Assembly (NCBI GenBank): GCA_020635495.1
Contig: JACJZQ010000006.1
Span: 1 to 64,000, forward strand
Direction: 5' to 3'
DNA: 64,000 nt
DNA from: Flavobacteriales bacterium
GTDB taxonomy: Bacteria; Bacteroidota; Bacteroidia; UBA10329
In this document: positions 61,774 to 64,000 of the stretch, in pieces
How positions within the stretch are numbered: position 1 is the first letter of the stretch
Layout of the letters: each line of letters begins with the position of its first letter
Position numbers and translations under genes: made by a program
Notes under the pieces: generated by a model
What the model was told of the DNA's origin: nothing
What the model saw: the letters and a program-made list of their open reading frames with translations, nothing else
The model's database searches: none

Positions 61774-62736
61774 ATGAATAAAGCCCTCATCATTTTCTTC
61801 TGTCTCAGCCTCTTTGGCACTGCAAGCATAGCTCAAGAGAAAGACGAAGACTCCCCGTTTCATAGCGTCAAAGAACAAATGCCGATGTACCCAGGTGGAG
61901 ATCAGGCATTGCTCAGTTTCGTCTCCAGCACGTTGGTGTATCCGCCTGTGGCCAAAGCCATGGAAATTACTGGAGTCTCTTACATCAGCTATCATGTAGA
62001 AAGTGATGGGTCAATTGGTCGCGTTCACGTGGCTAGGGGGTCTCACCCACTATTGGATAAGGAAGGAATGCGTGTTGTGAATTTGATAAAGGGATACACG
62101 CCTGGTTATCAGAATGATAAAGCGGTGGCAGTGCAATTCACCTTCCCCTTTCGGTTTACGTTGGAATTGGATGAGAACTCCGCTCAAACATTCTATGACA
62201 ATGCCCTGAAGGAATTCAAAGCAGGCAACACCATGAAAGGACATGAACTCTTGGATAGAGCCATTAGCCTTGGGAGCAGTTGGTACATTCAGGCCTACAT
62301 GAAGCGAGCCGAGTTGCATCTGGAAGACAACAACTACACGGAGGCTCAGAAGGATTATGAAGAAGGTCTTCGGATTGACCCGACCCGAGTTGACCTTTGG
62401 ATCGGAAAAGCCAAGTGTCTGTACGGCAGAACCAAATTAGATGAAGCTGTGACCTGTTTGGAAGAGGCCGCCAAGCACAATCCTTATTCGGCCAAGGCGC
62501 TGGAATTGATGGGCGATTTCCACTTTGAACATGGCAATTATGAAGAGGCTGAAAGTGCATACGGTCGCGCTATTGAAAGATCCTCTCATGATTGCGAGCT
62601 CTACTTTACACGTGGAAATTGCAGCGCGAAACTCGACATGCCTGAAAAAGCCTGTAAAGACTGGAGACAAGCAGGAATTCTGAAATGCAATGAAGCGCAG
62701 GCTCTTTTTGAAAGTCAGTGCCCAAACCAAGACTAA
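61774..62736 (+). CDS. Secreted TonB-C domain and TPR-repeat protein (third paralogue)
   Basis: The 320-residue protein has a signal peptide (ALIIFFCLSLFGTASIA), a lead-in EQMPMYPGGDQALLSF, a TonB-C-like domain (SYISYHVESDGSIGRVHVARG) and about four TPR units from residue 145 on, ending ACKDWRQAGILKCNEAQALFESQCP. This is the same architecture and end motif as the genes at 58318 and 59462, from which it is separated by the F420-reductase-like gene and the RAYT. It is less AT-rich than those two. A periplasmic scaffold or chaperone role is guesswork. Confidence 0.83.
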   Translation: MNKALIIFFCLSLFGTASIAQEKDEDSPFHSVKEQMPMYPGGDQALLSFVSSTLVYPPVAKAMEITGVSYISYHVESDGSIGRVHVARGSHPLLDKEGMRVVNLIKGYTPGYQNDKAVAVQFTFPFRFTLELDENSAQTFYDNALKEFKAGNTMKGHELLDRAISLGSSWYIQAYMKRAELHLEDNNYTEAQKDYEEGLRIDPTRVDLWIGKAKCLYGRTKLDEAVTCLEEAAKHNPYSAKALELMGDFHFEHGNYEEAESAYGRAIERSSHDCELYFTRGNCSAKLDMPEKACKDWRQAGILKCNEAQALFESQCPNQD

Positions 62737-62752
62737 CCCAAATCAATTTCCC

Positions 62753-63394
62753 ATGAGACCGATTCATCTATTGCTTCTGCTACTTTCAGTTCAGGCATTG
62801 GCCCAACCTACAGACATGAACAAGGCCGAGGATGGCAAATTCGCTCCGTACATGGGTCAAGCATTTGTGCAGTACATCAACACAGACGACACCCTTTTCT
62901 GCGATAAAGTAGAACTTTGGATGAAAGGTCAGGAAGTGATTGAAGTTGCCTACACGGTTGACGGGAAAAAGACCACGCTAAAAGGAAAAGACGTGCTGAA
63001 ACTGGAGCGTTTTTACGCAGAAGACAAGGTGCTGATGGAACTGCTGCCCCTGAACCCCGAAAAACCCGACAAGAAGCAACAGCACCTGTTCAAGAATCTG
63101 AAAGGCTATTTCACCGTTTGGACCAACAACCATTCGGTTCTGTTCAATCTGCAGCAGTTCAATTGGGGTGGTAACATGCAAGCTTTTCCAACCACAATTG
63201 AAATGATGAGTATGGAAGGAGGCCCGATCTTCAAAGTGAGCAAGAAGATCATCCACGAAAAGATTGACCCGATCATTGATGAATGTAAAGGCGTTCAAGG
63301 CACAGAGGTGAGCGGCTTTTTGGATATCAACTATATGGAGTTGACAGACCGCTGTTACGATTACAATCGTCTCTGTGCACCGGAGTACAAATAG
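62753..63394 (+). CDS. Secreted protein of unknown function (tandem copy 1)
   Basis: The protein of about 213 residues has a signal peptide (PIHLLLLLLSVQALA, cleaved near QPT) and then MNKAEDGKFAPYMGQAF. The rest is a beta-rich domain with CDKVELWMKGQEVIEVAYTVDGK, LKGYFTVWTNNHS and GGPIFKVSKK blocks and four Cys. No family is recognised. The frame is open from 62690, but only the ATG at 62753 gives a signal peptide. The next gene is a diverged duplicate. The ATG lies 16 bases after the TPR gene stop, so co-transcription is likely. Confidence 0.72.
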   Translation: MRPIHLLLLLLSVQALAQPTDMNKAEDGKFAPYMGQAFVQYINTDDTLFCDKVELWMKGQEVIEVAYTVDGKKTTLKGKDVLKLERFYAEDKVLMELLPLNPEKPDKKQQHLFKNLKGYFTVWTNNHSVLFNLQQFNWGGNMQAFPTTIEMMSMEGGPIFKVSKKIIHEKIDPIIDECKGVQGTEVSGFLDINYMELTDRCYDYNRLCAPEYK

Positions 63395-63405
63395 GCATCG
63401 AAAAC

Positions 63406-64000
63406 ATGAGATTCATTTCCTTACTTTTTCTGCTGCTTTCCATTTCAGCCAGTGGCCAGCCAGTTGATGCCAATCAGGCTCAAGACGGCAAGTTCGCTCC
63501 GTACATGGGTCAAGATTTCATCTTGTACACCCACTCTACAGATACGCTTTTCTGCGATGAGGTAAAAGCGCTGTTGGAGGGGCCATTGGTAGTTGAGTTG
63601 GTTTTTACAGTTGATGGTGAAACGTCCTCAATCACAGGTCAAGAACTTCAGGATGTTCAGGCATTCTATTCGCAAGGAAAAGTGATGATGGAATTGATGC
63701 CCATAGACCCTTCGAATCCCGAAAGCCCGAAGCTCCATCGTTTCAAAAACCTGATAGGCTACTTCACGGTTTGGACCAACAATCACCGACAGGCCTACTG
63801 GATGCAGAAATCTGACAGAATTCCACCTAGAATGACCACATCCTATGCACTGGTTAGTATTGAAGGAGGCCCGGTTTTCAATGCGAATGAGAATAACGCC
63901 AAGAAAAAGATCCTGAAACCGATCTTCGATGAATGTGCGGGAATTCAGAAGACAACTACGGATATGGTTGCTCCAATGAGTTTTCAGATTCTCAAAATGG
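63406..64000 (+). CDS. Secreted protein of unknown function (tandem copy 2, cut by window edge)
   Basis: The reading frame from the ATG at 63406 is open to the end of the window (198 codons). It has a signal peptide (FISLLFLLLSISASG, cleaved near QPV), then ANQAQDGKFAPYMGQDF, FCDEVKALLEG, LIGYFTVWTNNHR and VSIEGGPVF, each matching the preceding gene in order. It is thus a tandem duplicate that has diverged. The C-terminus lies beyond 64000. It starts 11 bases after the stop of copy 1. Confidence 0.75.
   Translation, partial: MRFISLLFLLLSISASGQPVDANQAQDGKFAPYMGQDFILYTHSTDTLFCDEVKALLEGPLVVELVFTVDGETSSITGQELQDVQAFYSQGKVMMELMPIDPSNPESPKLHRFKNLIGYFTVWTNNHRQAYWMQKSDRIPPRMTTSYALVSIEGGPVFNANENNAKKKILKPIFDECAGIQKTTTDMVAPMSFQILKM

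Overview
The window is a gene-dense chromosomal segment of a member of the Bacteroidota, most likely a marine Flavobacteriales-type organism. This is an inference from the gene content: BT_3928-type DoxX protein, DUF1599, DUF1573, TonB-C/TPR secreted proteins, NamZ (DUF1343), the IcmF-type fused acyl-CoA mutase, CdaA near FolP, promoter boxes of the TAnnTTTG type, few Shine-Dalgarno sites and frequent TTG starts. No rRNA, phage, conjugative or CRISPR element is visible. One tRNA-Arg(ACG) is present.

Region 1 (1-18.0 kb) is a surface-glycan or glycolipid locus. An AT-rich rightward set (123-6627) encodes two polytopic membrane proteins (one GT39-like), an SDR reductase, a B12-binding radical SAM enzyme and a methyltransferase. 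It meets a tightly packed ten-gene leftward operon (17994 to 6620). That operon runs: five genes carrying seven phytanoyl-CoA-dioxygenase-like (PhyH) domains, a methyltransferase, a Wzm/Wzt-type ABC exporter, an SGNH hydrolase and a UbiA prenyltransferase. One PhyH protein has H-E-N instead of the iron-binding H-x-D, and three share a C-terminal tail. This operon is the best candidate for an undescribed system: an oxygenase battery tied to export of a tailored glycan.

Region 2 (18.1-23.1 kb) has a putative GT-A transferase facing a leftward operon of sulfotransferase, acyl carrier protein, KAS III, GT2 glycosyltransferase and GNAT acyltransferase. It plausibly builds an acylated and/or sulfated lipid or glycan.

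Region 3 (23.1-37.2 kb) holds a secreted GH13 glucosidase, GNAT and AraC-type genes, tRNA-Arg, a 1472-residue secreted protein of unknown function, prmA, tpiA, an OppB/DppB-like permease, a BT_3928-type membrane protein and DUF1599.

Region 4 (37.3-54.9 kb) runs from folP to cdaA (c-di-AMP synthesis) with accessory genes between them. It continues with a LolC/E-like permease, NamZ, a membrane-anchored winged-helix regulator, an aminotransferase, a DUF1573 protein, valS, a YdcF protein and a sugar-lactone oxidase.

Region 5 (54.9-64 kb) has icmF, then an array of secreted TonB-C/TPR paralogues interrupted by an F420-reductase-like gene and a REP-associated (RAYT) transposase with four REP palindromes, two of them inside its own reading frame. 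It ends in a tandem pair of unknown secreted proteins, the second cut by the window edge.

Limits: all family calls are by eye from sequence motifs; no database search, alignment score or GC computation was run.
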